Shown one piece after another: positions 43,752-52,378 of a stretch of 64,000 nucleotides of DNA (within the stretch, counting starts at the first letter, position 1; each line of letters opens with the position of its first letter). This DNA comes from DASRJG01 sp964647625. GTDB lineage: Bacteria; Acidobacteriota; Polarisedimenticolia; Polarisedimenticolales; DASRJG01. Below the pieces are notes generated by a model. That model saw only the letters and a list, made by a program, of their open reading frames with translations, was not told the DNA's origin and ran no database searches. The stretch is taken from positions 62,001 to 126,000 of the forward strand of contig CAZYHZ010000003.1 in assembly GCA_964647625.1 (NCBI GenBank), read 5' to 3'. The translations under genes and the position numbers were made by a program.

Positions 43752-44323
43752 CGGAGGTCTCCCTTCAGATCCTTTTGGAGCTTGGCTCTCGTGCGATGGA
43801 GCGTGACGGCGACCGTGCTCCACGAAGTGTTCAACAGGCGCGCGATCTCGCGGTTGCCGTAGCCGTCGAAATAGCGCAGCGCGAAGATCTCGGCGGCACG
43901 AGGGTTGAGGCCGGCCAGGGCCGCGCGCAGCCGGGCGCGGATCTCGGCGCCCTCTCGAAGCGACTCGGGGTTGGGGGAATGGTCCTGAAGCGGTGTCGTG
44001 CCGTCGACGGGATCGGTGCGGGCGGCGGCGCGCCGGCGCAGAACGTCGAACGCCGCGTTGGTCGCCGCGCGATGCAGGTAGCTCGCGGCGTCGTCTTCGC
44101 GCAGTGGGCCGTCCTCGCGGCGCATCACGCGAAGGAACACGGTCTGCACGACGTCTTCCGCGTCGTCGGCCGAGCCGGTGATCCGCCGGGCGACCCGAAA
44201 CACCCGGTCGTGGTGCTGCTCGAACAGCACGGCGATCGATTCGTTCGGCATGAGCGGGACATCATGTTGCGACTGCGGGGTGGCGTGCACGGCCTTCTCC
44301 TTGATTTGGCTCTCGTGCTTCAT
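43748..44323 (-). CDS. ECF-family RNA polymerase sigma factor
   Basis: The 191-residue protein has region 2 (IAVLFEQHHDRVFRVARRITGSADDAEDVVQTVFLRVMR, with the DAEDVVQ motif) and region 4 (LNPRAAEIFALRYFDGYGNREIARLLNTSWSTVAVTLHRTRAKLQKDL, with a helix-turn-helix). It should direct transcription in response to a signal sensed by the FecR/zinc-finger protein downstream, which it overlaps by 4 bp. Whether it drives its own operon is not visible: I see no certain ECF-type promoter in the 81 bp upstream. Confidence 0.92.
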   Translation of the reverse strand: MKHESQIKEKAVHATPQSQHDVPLMPNESIAVLFEQHHDRVFRVARRITGSADDAEDVVQTVFLRVMRREDGPLREDDAASYLHRAATNAAFDVLRRRAAARTDPVDGTTPLQDHSPNPESLREGAEIRARLRAALAGLNPRAAEIFALRYFDGYGNREIARLLNTSWSTVAVTLHRTRAKLQKDLKGDLR

Positions 44324-44404
44324 TACGCACCCCCGGCCCGGGGATTAACGCGGACCGGAAAAAGGCGAATTCGGGATCTTTCCATGGACATTATCCTAGA
44401 AGCC

Positions 44405-45040
44405 ATGGGGCGGATCGAGATCGCACCGGATATCGCCGCCCTCGTCGAGGTCGGGGTCGTCGAAGCCGCACCGGTTTCCGTCGGAGCGGCATCGCCCGGT
44501 CTCCGGAAGGAAATCGACGAGCTTTGCGCTCGCCTGTCCGCGGCGCACGCGGGGAAGGCGCCGGCCGAGATCGAGGGGCTGGCGGCCGCGCGTGCGCTTT
44601 ACCGGGGGTTCGGGATGGACCCCACCTCGACCCGGCCCTCGTCGGAAGCCCTGCTTCGGCGGATCGTCCAGGGAAAGCCGTTTCCCGCCGTGAACTCCGC
44701 CGTCGACGTGTGCAATCTTTGCTCGGTGTCGTTCCTGCTACCGATCGGCCTTTACGACGCGGGCCGGATTCGGGGCGAGATCGTCCTGCGCCGGGGCGTC
44801 TCCGGGGAGAGCTACCCCGGAATCCGCAAAGATGCGGTCAACGTCTCGGGCCGGCCGACGCTCGCGGACCAGGAAGGTCCGTTCGGGAACCCGTCGTCCG
44901 ATTCCCTGCGCACGTCCGTCTCCGACGCCACCGCCGCAATCGTCATGGTGATCTTCGCACCGGCGGAGTACGAAAAGGCCCGTCTTCACGCCCACGAGGC
45001 GTTTGCCCGGGCCGCGATTGAGCGGCACCTAAAAGTGTGA
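44405..45040 (+). CDS. B3/B4 (PheRS beta-like) tRNA-binding domain protein
   Basis: The 211-residue protein matches free-standing B3/B4 domains of phenylalanyl-tRNA synthetase beta: RALYRGFGMDPTSTRPSSEALLRRIVQGKPFPAVNSAVDVCNLCSV and later YPGIRKDAVNVSGRPTLADQEGPFGNPSSDSLRT. Stand-alone members are thought to bind or edit aminoacyl-tRNA, but the function is unproven. Start ATG 44405 was preferred to ATG 44384 because a TATCCT -10-like box at 44392-44397 falls between them, 7 nt before 44405. It is divergent from the ECF sigma gene. Confidence 0.85.
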   Translation: MGRIEIAPDIAALVEVGVVEAAPVSVGAASPGLRKEIDELCARLSAAHAGKAPAEIEGLAAARALYRGFGMDPTSTRPSSEALLRRIVQGKPFPAVNSAVDVCNLCSVSFLLPIGLYDAGRIRGEIVLRRGVSGESYPGIRKDAVNVSGRPTLADQEGPFGNPSSDSLRTSVSDATAAIVMVIFAPAEYEKARLHAHEAFARAAIERHLKV

Positions 45041-45061
45041 TTCCTCGGGCGAATCCCGTTC

Positions 45062-45090
45062 TTGACATAAGCCCGGCACCCGCCTACCGT
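45062..45090 (+). promoter_or_regulatory. Promoter of the RRM protein gene
   Basis: TTGACA (45062-45067, perfect), 17 nt, TACCGT (45085-45090). The implied transcription start near 45097 leaves a leader of about 149 nt before the ATG at 45246. Confidence 0.6.
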
Positions 45091-45096
45091 CATGTG

Positions 45097-45245
45097 AGGT
45101 CCTGGCGGCATTCTTGTCGTACAGAAACGATTGAATTGCGTGCCATCACCTGGAGCGGTGCTTCGGCACGCGGTATCCGGATCGAGGGTTCGGTTCGGCG
45201 CCGGGACCTGATTCTGCTCCCACCGGGGGAGCCAGGGGTTAGAGC
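45097..45245 (+). promoter_or_regulatory. Structured 5' leader of the RRM gene
   Basis: The 149-nt leader can form a hairpin with GCGTGCC (45138-45144) paired to GGCACGC (45165-45171), with an inner CACC/GGTG pairing. A second one, CTCCC (45217-45221) with GGGAG (45227-45231), sits directly before the AGGGG ribosome site (45234-45238). Long structured leaders are known for cold-induced RNA-binding protein mRNAs. Regulation here is inference. Confidence 0.4.
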
Positions 45246-45593
45246 ATGGGCACGAGATTGTATGTCGGCAACCTTCCCTTCAGCGCTGACGAGGAACAGG
45301 TCCGCGAGCTGTTCGGTCAGAACGGTCGCAACGTGGTCGAGGTGAAGCTCGTCACGGATCGCGACACAGGCCGCCCGCGCGGCTTCGGGTTCGTGGAAAT
45401 GGGAAGCTCCGAGGACGCTGACGGCGCCATCCGAGACTTGAACGGCCGCGATTTCGGCGGACGACCGCTCACCGTCAACGAGGCGCGCGAGCGCACCGCA
45501 GGCGGCGGTGGCGGCGGCTTCGGCGGCGGTGGCGGGTATGGCGGTGGCCGCGGCGGCAATCGCGGTGGCGGCGGCGGGAATCGCCGCTACTGA
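45246..45593 (+). CDS. Glycine-rich RRM RNA-binding protein
   Basis: The 115-residue protein has one RRM domain with RNP2 RLYVGNLPF and RNP1 RGFGFVEM, then a C-terminal Gly/Arg-rich tail of about 35 residues with RGG-like repeats. It is of the type found in cyanobacteria, Bacteroidetes and Acidobacteria, where such proteins bind single-stranded RNA and some are cold-induced. It is monocistronic, with its own promoter and terminator, features expected of a highly expressed gene. The target RNAs are unknown. Confidence 0.95.
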   Translation: MGTRLYVGNLPFSADEEQVRELFGQNGRNVVEVKLVTDRDTGRPRGFGFVEMGSSEDADGAIRDLNGRDFGGRPLTVNEARERTAGGGGGGFGGGGGYGGGRGGNRGGGGGNRRY

Positions 45594-45618
45594 TCGAACG
45601 ACGATCTGGACATCCAAG

Positions 45619-45649
45619 GGGCGCTTCCACGGGGAAGCGCCCTTTTTTT
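45619..45649 (+). terminator. Intrinsic terminator after the RRM gene
   Basis: A perfect 10-bp stem, GGGCGCTTCC (45619-45628) with GGAAGCGCCC (45633-45642), a 4-nt loop and seven T residues (45643-45649). The last T overlaps the stop codon of the convergent E1 gene. It lies 25 bp after the RRM stop. Confidence 0.95.
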
Positions 45650-48126
45650 CAGTACGCGGCGAGCCGCCTCGCGGCTTCGAGCACACGATCCTCGCCTGGC
45701 AGAAATGCATCTTCCAAGGCCGGGGAATAGGGGACCGGAGTGTCGAGCGCGCCGATGACGCGCACCGGCGCATCGAGCTGCTCGAAGCACTCCTCCTGGA
45801 TGATCGACGCCAGTGACTCGCCGATCCCGCCGGTGCGCGAGTCCTCGTGGGCGATCAACACCTTGCCGCAATGACGTGACACGGCCAGCACCGCATTGCG
45901 ATCGAGAGGCTGCAGCCACCGCAGATCGAGCACCGAGCAGCGGACGCCCTCGCGCTCGAGCACGTCCGCCACGCGCAGGGCGAGATGGACGTACGCGCCG
46001 TAGCTGATGATCGCGAGATCGCTTCCGGCTCTTCGGAGCGCCGCCTTTCCGGCGGGAAGTGCTTCCGGCGGCTCCGCTCCCAGCTTTTGCTTGATCTTGG
46101 GGTCGCGGTAGAGCGCGATGTGCTCGTAGTAAAGCACCGGATCGGGGTCTGCGAGAGCGCTGGCAAGGAGCGCCCTGGCATCGGCCGGCGTCGAGGGGCA
46201 CACGATCTTCAATCCCGGAGTTCTATAGAACCAAGCTTCGGTATTTTGCGAGTGGTACGGGCCGGCCCGCCGCAAGCCGCCCCATGGCATCCGCACGACC
46301 ATCGGCACCGAGCCGCCCCAGCGATACCGGATCTTCGCGGCGCTGTTGACGAGCTGGTTGAATCCGGTCGCGACAAAGTCGTTGAACTGGATCTCGCCGA
46401 TCGGACGCATCCCGGCGAGCGCGGCCCCGACGCAGACCCCGAGCACACCGCCTTCGGCGATCGGCGAGTTGATGATGCGGCCCCCGTGCTCTGCGAGGAG
46501 CGGCCGCAGGAGCAGGAACGCGTTTCCGTACTTGCCGCCGACGTCCTCGCCGTAGACGAAGACACGCGGGTCGCCCGAGAGCGCGTCGCCCACGCCTTTC
46601 ATCACGGCCTCGAGCAACGTGCTGCCCTTGGGGTCGAACGGCGGCGCATCTTCGACCTCGGGGAGGGGCGTGGCGGGGCGAGCGAGCCGCTCCGCGGGAT
46701 TCGCCAGCGGCTCGACGTGGGTGCGCGCGGGCTCGCCGGCGAACACGCCGCGCCCGGCGTCGCCCGGATCGGGCCAGGGGAGCTCGATCACCGCGCGGGC
46801 CTGCTCGTCGACGATCGCATCCGCCTCGTTCTTCAAGCGTTCCAGATCGCCCTTCGCGATCACGCCATCGGCCACGAGCCGCGCGGCGTACGTCGGGATC
46901 GGATCGCGCCTCGCCCAGAACGCGAACGCCTTCGCGTCCGCGTAGCCGCCGTCGCTCGGGGCCGCGTACTCCCACGAAGGGACCGGATCGCGCCCGAGAT
47001 ACAGCATGTCGTCGTGATGGGCGTGCCCGCACATCCGCATCGCGCACAGCTCGATCAGCGTGGGCCCGGACCCTGCTCGGGCGCGCTCGGCGGCCCACGC
47101 GAACGCGGCGGCGATGGCATCGGGATCGGTCCCGTCGATCGTGACGCCGGGGATCCCGTACCCCGCGCCCTTGTCGGCGAACGTTCGCACCGCCGATTGC
47201 TCGGTGACGGGCGTGGAGAGCGCGGTCTGATTGTTCTGCACGCAGAAGATCGCCGGAAGCTTCCGCGCGGCGCACAGGTTGACGGCCTCGTGCCATTCGC
47301 CGAGAGACGTCGCCCCCTCGCCGGCATAGGAGACCGCGACGCGGTCCTCGCCGCGCAGGGAAAACGCCATCGCCATGCCCGCGATCGCCATCGTCGAGAT
47401 CGTCAGCGGGGCGGACGCCGGGATGACGCCTGCGTCGAAGTTGCCGACGTGCAGGTCCTTTCCGTTCATCGGCGGGCCCGATTTCCCCATCTGGCCGTTC
47501 AGGATCATGCGGACGGCTTCGGGCGACGGATCCATCGCGAGCGCGGCGCCGGCGTCACGGATCAGCGGCGCGATGACGTCGCCGCGCCAGGCTCCCGTTT
47601 CGTCGCGGTATCCATCGCCGCGCCGCAGCCTGAGCACCGAGGCGTAGATCGCTTCCTGGCCGAGCGACCGGAATCCCTTCCCCTGGAACGACGCCTTGCC
47701 GTGGCGCACCTCGCCGCCGGTGAAGAACGTCTTCAACCGGTTGTCGGTCGCCCGCGTCAGGATCATCCCGCGCAGCAGCTCGCGCCGCTCTTCGGCCGTC
47801 AAGGATGCGCGCAGGGACTCGCGGCGGAGAAAGCCGTCGCACACCTCGAGCACGGCGGCCGTCTCGAGGCGATACCGCTCGCCGGCGGACACGCCCGGCG
47901 TCGTTTCGGCCTTCCCGCGAGGGGCACCCGCGTCGAGCTTCTTGCGAAGCTCCGCGCGCAGCGGTTTTCGCAGCGCGTCCAGCAGCTTCTGGCGTGACGG
48001 CCTACCGGAGGTCTTCGTCCGGTGCACGACGGCGCCGAGCGCCGCCGCCGCCCGATCGGAAAAGAGGGGATGCCGCTCCGTGACGAACGCTTCGAACCGG
48101 GCGAGGAGATCGTCTTTTTTCGGCAA
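45649..48126 (-). CDS. Fused E1 alpha-beta thiamine-diphosphate 2-oxoacid dehydrogenase
   Basis: The 825-residue protein joins both E1 subunits. The alpha half (about 110-440) has LSLRGEDRVAVSYAGEGATSLGEWHEAVNLCA, the thiamine diphosphate motif with GEG in place of the usual GDG, and IFCVQNNQTALSTP. The beta half (about 500-825) has FVYGEDVGGKYGNAFLLL, INSPIAEGGVLGVCVGAALAGMRPIGEIQFNDF and a transketolase C-terminal HEDSRTGGIGESLASII. Such fusions act on branched-chain or acetoin-type oxoacids. An extra N-terminal 100 residues are Arg/Lys-rich. No E2 or E3 gene is nearby, so its complex must be assembled from elsewhere. Confidence 0.92.
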   Translation of the reverse strand: MPKKDDLLARFEAFVTERHPLFSDRAAAALGAVVHRTKTSGRPSRQKLLDALRKPLRAELRKKLDAGAPRGKAETTPGVSAGERYRLETAAVLEVCDGFLRRESLRASLTAEERRELLRGMILTRATDNRLKTFFTGGEVRHGKASFQGKGFRSLGQEAIYASVLRLRRGDGYRDETGAWRGDVIAPLIRDAGAALAMDPSPEAVRMILNGQMGKSGPPMNGKDLHVGNFDAGVIPASAPLTISTMAIAGMAMAFSLRGEDRVAVSYAGEGATSLGEWHEAVNLCAARKLPAIFCVQNNQTALSTPVTEQSAVRTFADKGAGYGIPGVTIDGTDPDAIAAAFAWAAERARAGSGPTLIELCAMRMCGHAHHDDMLYLGRDPVPSWEYAAPSDGGYADAKAFAFWARRDPIPTYAARLVADGVIAKGDLERLKNEADAIVDEQARAVIELPWPDPGDAGRGVFAGEPARTHVEPLANPAERLARPATPLPEVEDAPPFDPKGSTLLEAVMKGVGDALSGDPRVFVYGEDVGGKYGNAFLLLRPLLAEHGGRIINSPIAEGGVLGVCVGAALAGMRPIGEIQFNDFVATGFNQLVNSAAKIRYRWGGSVPMVVRMPWGGLRRAGPYHSQNTEAWFYRTPGLKIVCPSTPADARALLASALADPDPVLYYEHIALYRDPKIKQKLGAEPPEALPAGKAALRRAGSDLAIISYGAYVHLALRVADVLEREGVRCSVLDLRWLQPLDRNAVLAVSRHCGKVLIAHEDSRTGGIGESLASIIQEECFEQLDAPVRVIGALDTPVPYSPALEDAFLPGEDRVLEAARRLAAY

Positions 48127-48183
48127 GCCGCCGATGCTATCCCCCTCCGCCCGCCGGGATCAAGGCTGGCGCGGAAGGCCGGA

Positions 48184-50817
48184 ATGAGGCAAACTTCCCG
48201 GCTTGATTCGTCCCTAATTGGGGAAGGACTCTTGAAATCACGGTTGAAGAAGACGACGCGTCCCGCGACGTCCGCGATTTCGGCCGATGCCGTGCTGCTT
48301 TCCTCGGATCTCAAGCTCTGGGCCGGAGACCGCGTCGCCGCAGCGGGACACGAAAGCGCGCTCCTCGGCAAGGTCGAGTCCCTGCGCCTGGCCGCCGACG
48401 GGCGCTCGGTCGACGGCAAGGTTCGGGATCAGGGACCGACGCCGTACCGCGTCACGATCTCGGTCAACGGATCCGGACTCCTGAGCCGGTGCGAGTGTTC
48501 CTACGAGACCGGACCCGTTTGCAAGCACGCGGTCGCCGCGCTCGAAGCGCTGAGATTCCCGCGGCCGGCCGTCCTCCACGTCGCCGGTTCGCAGAAGCGC
48601 GCGCGACGGGCGGGCCGACTCGCGCGCGGACAGGGACGCATCGTCACCCACGCGCCGATCCAGGCGGGGACTCTCCTCGCCGGCCCGGGCGAATGGGCCC
48701 TGACGCGTGACGAGCGCGTCGAGCTGGCGCGGAGCGACGAGACGAAGGCGCGAAAGCAACGCGCCCGGAAGGAGAAGGCGTCGATCACGCGCATCGCGCG
48801 CAAGACCTCGAGCCTTCCAAGGTTCCGGGTCGCGGGTCACGGCCGGGCGGGGGCCTACACGGTCGCCCTGCGCGGTCTGGACGTTCGCCTCGCCTCGTGC
48901 ACCTGTCCGGACTTCGAGAAGAGCGAGCTGGCGAGCTGCAAGCACATCGAGCGCGTCCGCGCGTGGTATCAGCGGCAGCCCAAGCGCGCGGCCGGCCCGG
49001 TGCTTTCGATCTGGTGGCGGCCCACCGAATGGCTGGTGCTCGTCCCCGATCCTCTCCGCGAGCTGCGCTGCGACGTCGTGGACGCGGAGTTCCCCGGAGT
49101 GCTTCGGAGCCTGTTCGACGACGAGGGCACTCTCCGCGAGGCGCCCGCCGGAACCGCGCCGTCGGCCTGGGCCGACATGGCCATCGAGATGGCGCGCGAG
49201 GCCGCGGCGCAGGGTGGAGTCGCATTCGACCTCGATCCCGCCGCCGACGCGCGGCTGACCGAGGCCCGCCATCAGGCCGAGCTCGCGAAGCGGCTCGGCG
49301 CGGTGCGCATCGGCGACGAGACGTGGAAGGAGACCACGGCGAATCTCGGGTTCCACCTCCACAAGTACCAAGAGCACGGCGCCCTGTTCCTCGCGCGCCG
49401 CGGCCGCGCCTTCCTCGCGGACGACATGGGGCTCGGCAAGACGCTCCAGGCGATCGTCGCGACGCTCCTCCTCCGGAAAACCGCGGGCGTGAAGAAGACG
49501 CTCGTCGTCTGCCCCGCGTCGCTCAAGCATCAGTGGGCGCGGGAGATCGCCAAGGCCTGCGGAGAGCAGGCGCGCGTCGTCGAGGGCTCGCGCGCGATGC
49601 GCCACGCGGCATACAAGCGCTGGAAGCACGGCTTCCTGATCCTCAACTACGAGCTGGCGCTGCGCGATCTCGACGCCGTCCGCGCGGCCAAGGCGGAGCT
49701 CGTCGTGCTCGACGAGGCCCAGCGCATCAAGAACTGGGAGACGAAGACCGCCAAGGCGATCAAGGAATTGACGAGCCCGTTCGCCATCGTCTTGACCGGG
49801 ACGCCGCTCGAGAACCGGCTTTCCGAGCTGCACTCGCTCGTCGAATTCCTGAACCCGAGAGCGCTCGGGCCGCGCTGGCGGCTGCTCCCGTTCCACGCCG
49901 TCAGCGAGCCGGGCGGCAAGATCGTCGCCTACGAGGCGCTGGACATCTTGCGCGGTCGGCTGGCGTCCTTCTTCCTGCGTCGCGAGCGGGGCGATGTGCT
50001 CGACCAGCTCCCGCCGCGCACGGACAACACGTTCTGGACCGAGATGACGCAAGCACAGCTGCGTCCCTACCGCCGCCACGCGCGCAAGGTCGCGGCTCTC
50101 CTGGCACAGAACCGTCCGCTCAAGACCGCCGAGGTGCGGCTGCTGCTCCAGGCGCTGACGTCGATGCGCATCCTGTGCAACGCCTGGGCGCAGTACGAAT
50201 GGGAGCACGCCGAGGCGCGGCTCCGCAGCGAGCGTCCCACCGACGAGTCCGACCTGCGCTGGATCCACTCCCCGAAGCTGGAAGAATTCTCACGCGTCCT
50301 CGAGGACCTGCTCGAGCGGCCCGGTGCGAAGGTGCTGGTCTTCAGCCAGTGGGAGCGGCTCTTGCGCCTCGCGCATCACGTCGTCCGGCCGCTCCTCGAC
50401 CGGCGCGGCGAGAAGGCCGCGGTCTTCCACGGCGGGATGGACTCGGGCAAGCGCCGCCAGACCATCGACGACTTCCGCTCCGACGTCAACCTGCGCGTGC
50501 TGTTTTCGACCGATGCCGGCGGGCTGGGGCTCAACTTGCAGGACGCCGCTTCGGTCGTCGTCAACCTCGAGGTGCCGTGGAACCCGGCCGTGCTCGAGCA
50601 GCGCATCGGGCGCGTGCACCGGATGGGCCAGCGGAAGAGCGTGCAGGTGCTTCACTTCGTCACGCGCGATGCGATCGAAGAGCGTGTCCGGCAGGTCGTC
50701 GAGAACAAGAAGGCCCTGTTCGACGGGCTCCTGGTCGATGAGGTCGATCGCGTGGTGCTCGACGAGGCGGTCCAGGCGAGCTTCGTCGAGCGCGTCCGCA
50801 GCCTGCTCTCGGCGTAG
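48184..50817 (+). CDS. SWI2/SNF2 family helicase with two SWIM zinc fingers
   Basis: The 877-residue protein has two SWIM fingers, CECSYETGPVCKH (about 102-114) and CTCPDFEKSELASCKH (about 239-254), then a full SNF2 ATPase: DDMGLGKTLQ (Walker A, about 412), VLDEAQRIKN (DEAQ box, about 509), LTGTPLENRLSELHSL, VFSQWERLL, FSTDAGGLGLNLQDA and RIGRVHRMGQRKSVQV. Such HepA/RapA-related proteins move along duplex DNA or remodel protein-DNA complexes; SWIM fingers bind DNA or proteins. ATG 48184 follows GGAAGG with good spacing; TTG 48232 with GGGGAAGGA is an alternative. It is divergent from the E1 gene. Confidence 0.93.
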   Translation: MRQTSRLDSSLIGEGLLKSRLKKTTRPATSAISADAVLLSSDLKLWAGDRVAAAGHESALLGKVESLRLAADGRSVDGKVRDQGPTPYRVTISVNGSGLLSRCECSYETGPVCKHAVAALEALRFPRPAVLHVAGSQKRARRAGRLARGQGRIVTHAPIQAGTLLAGPGEWALTRDERVELARSDETKARKQRARKEKASITRIARKTSSLPRFRVAGHGRAGAYTVALRGLDVRLASCTCPDFEKSELASCKHIERVRAWYQRQPKRAAGPVLSIWWRPTEWLVLVPDPLRELRCDVVDAEFPGVLRSLFDDEGTLREAPAGTAPSAWADMAIEMAREAAAQGGVAFDLDPAADARLTEARHQAELAKRLGAVRIGDETWKETTANLGFHLHKYQEHGALFLARRGRAFLADDMGLGKTLQAIVATLLLRKTAGVKKTLVVCPASLKHQWAREIAKACGEQARVVEGSRAMRHAAYKRWKHGFLILNYELALRDLDAVRAAKAELVVLDEAQRIKNWETKTAKAIKELTSPFAIVLTGTPLENRLSELHSLVEFLNPRALGPRWRLLPFHAVSEPGGKIVAYEALDILRGRLASFFLRRERGDVLDQLPPRTDNTFWTEMTQAQLRPYRRHARKVAALLAQNRPLKTAEVRLLLQALTSMRILCNAWAQYEWEHAEARLRSERPTDESDLRWIHSPKLEEFSRVLEDLLERPGAKVLVFSQWERLLRLAHHVVRPLLDRRGEKAAVFHGGMDSGKRRQTIDDFRSDVNLRVLFSTDAGGLGLNLQDAASVVVNLEVPWNPAVLEQRIGRVHRMGQRKSVQVLHFVTRDAIEERVRQVVENKKALFDGLLVDEVDRVVLDEAVQASFVERVRSLLSA

Positions 50818-50827
50818 CCGATCGTCC

Positions 50828-51730
50828 CTACCAGGCCTCGAACTCGCGCGTCAGCCGCACGCCGAACTTCGCGGACACTTCGTTCTCGACGAGCGTCACG
50901 AGCGCGACCACGTCCGCCGAAGTCCCGCCTCCTACGTTGACGAAGAAGTTCGCGTGCTTGTCGGAGACCTCGATCCCGCCCAGCCGCCGGCCCTTCAACC
51001 CGGCGGCCTCGATCAGCCGCCCGGCGAAATCGCCCTCGGGCTTCACGAAGACGGACCCGCACGAGGGCAGCTCGGTCGGCTGCGTCGATTTGCGGATCTC
51101 CTGGAACTTGGCCAGGCGCGCTGCGACCGCGGTGCGGTCGTCTCCCGCGAGCGCGAGGGTCGCCGACAGCACGACGCCGCCGCGGCCGCGAAACGCACTT
51201 TTCCGGTACCCGAACGCGCAAGCGCCGGCGGGGACGTCGTGCACGAGGCCGTCGCGTTCCATGTAGGAGACGGACTCGACGACGTTTCCGATCTCGAACG
51301 CGTGCCATCCGGCATTCATGACGATCGCGCCGCCGATGCTGCCGGGGACGCCGGCGCCGAACTCGATTCCCGCGAGCCCCGCCGCCGCCGCGGCGTTGGC
51401 CGCGGCCGGAAACGATGCGCCCGCTCCGGCGACGAGCCTCCATCCGTCGATCGAGATCTCGTCGATTACCTTGCGCAGCCGGAGCACCAGGCCGCGGACG
51501 CCGGCATCCGGCACCAGGAGGTTCGATCCGTTCCCCAGCACCCGCCAGGGAAGCCCCCGCCTTTGAGCCCACGACACGGCACGGGTGACGTCGTCCACGT
51601 CGAGCGGGGTCGCCAGGACCTCGGCGGGTCCGCCGATGCGCCAGGTCGTCAGGGGAGCCAGCGGAGTCTCGGCGAGAATTTCGCCGCGAAACCCGGCGCT
51701 CGTCAGGTCGTCGATCAACGACACGGGCAT
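50828..51730 (-). CDS. murB: UDP-N-acetylenolpyruvoylglucosamine reductase
   Basis: The 300-residue flavoprotein shows TTWRIGGPAEVLATP, the FAD-binding LGNGSNLLVPD, GVPGSIGGAIVMNAG, GYRKSAF, and PSCGSVFVKP with the catalytic Ser, followed by GLKGRRLGGIEVSDKHANFFVN. It reduces UDP-GlcNAc-enolpyruvate to UDP-MurNAc in peptidoglycan synthesis. It stands outside a mur cluster, convergent with the helicase gene (10-bp gap) and divergent from an ECF sigma gene. Confidence 0.95.
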   Translation of the reverse strand: MPVSLIDDLTSAGFRGEILAETPLAPLTTWRIGGPAEVLATPLDVDDVTRAVSWAQRRGLPWRVLGNGSNLLVPDAGVRGLVLRLRKVIDEISIDGWRLVAGAGASFPAAANAAAAAGLAGIEFGAGVPGSIGGAIVMNAGWHAFEIGNVVESVSYMERDGLVHDVPAGACAFGYRKSAFRGRGGVVLSATLALAGDDRTAVAARLAKFQEIRKSTQPTELPSCGSVFVKPEGDFAGRLIEAAGLKGRRLGGIEVSDKHANFFVNVGGGTSADVVALVTLVENEVSAKFGVRLTREFEAW

Positions 51731-51733
51731 TCA

Positions 51734-52378
51734 ATGGAACTTTACCAGGCTTTGGCGGTCCGATCGTTCGTGGCATTCTTCAAGCTGATGCAGGTGGTGC
51801 GCCCGAAGGGACCGTCCGCCGACGCAGGCGACGACAGCGAGCTCGTCGAACGGGCTCGGCGAGGCGATCGGCCGGCGTTCGACCGCCTTGTCGAGATTCA
51901 TCTTCCTCATATCTGGGCCACGGTGTTCAAGATGGTCCGCCACCGGGAAGACGCGGAAGATGTCGTCCAAGAGGTGTTCATCACGGCCTACCGGGCGCTT
52001 CCGGGCTTCCGCGGCGATTCGAAGCTGTCCACGTGGCTGCACCGGATCGCGGTGACGCGGTCGCTGCATCACCTCGACCGCGCCGAAACCAAGAGGGAGC
52101 GCGCCTCCGACACGCTCGACGAGTCGTGGCAAGACGGGCCGCCGGTGCGACAAAACCCTCTCGGGGCGCTCGAGGCCAAAGAGTTGATGCGCAAGCTCGC
52201 GGACTGTCTCCTGAAGCTCCCGGCCGCGTGGCGCGCGATCCTCGCCCTTCGTGATTCCGAGGAGCACTCGTACGAGAGAATCGCGGAGCTCCTGGGAATC
52301 GAGATGGGCACGGTCCGCTCGAGGCTCTCCCGCGCGCGCGGGGCACTTCGGGAGTGTGTCGAAGGGAGAACGCCATGA
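51734..52378 (+). CDS. ECF-family RNA polymerase sigma factor (RpoE-like)
   Basis: The 214-residue protein has region 2 (DSELVERARRGDRPAFDRLV ... HREDAEDVVQEVFITAYRALPGF) and region 4 (LPAAWRAILALRDSEEHSYERIAELLGIEMGTVRSRLSRARGAL). It should be held by the anti-sigma protein encoded next, which it overlaps by 4 bp. The start is uncertain: ATG 51734 lies only 3 bp from the divergent murB start, whereas ATG 51788 would give a 196-residue protein closer to the usual length. Neither has a strong ribosome site. Confidence 0.9.
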   Translation: MELYQALAVRSFVAFFKLMQVVRPKGPSADAGDDSELVERARRGDRPAFDRLVEIHLPHIWATVFKMVRHREDAEDVVQEVFITAYRALPGFRGDSKLSTWLHRIAVTRSLHHLDRAETKRERASDTLDESWQDGPPVRQNPLGALEAKELMRKLADCLLKLPAAWRAILALRDSEEHSYERIAELLGIEMGTVRSRLSRARGALRECVEGRTP

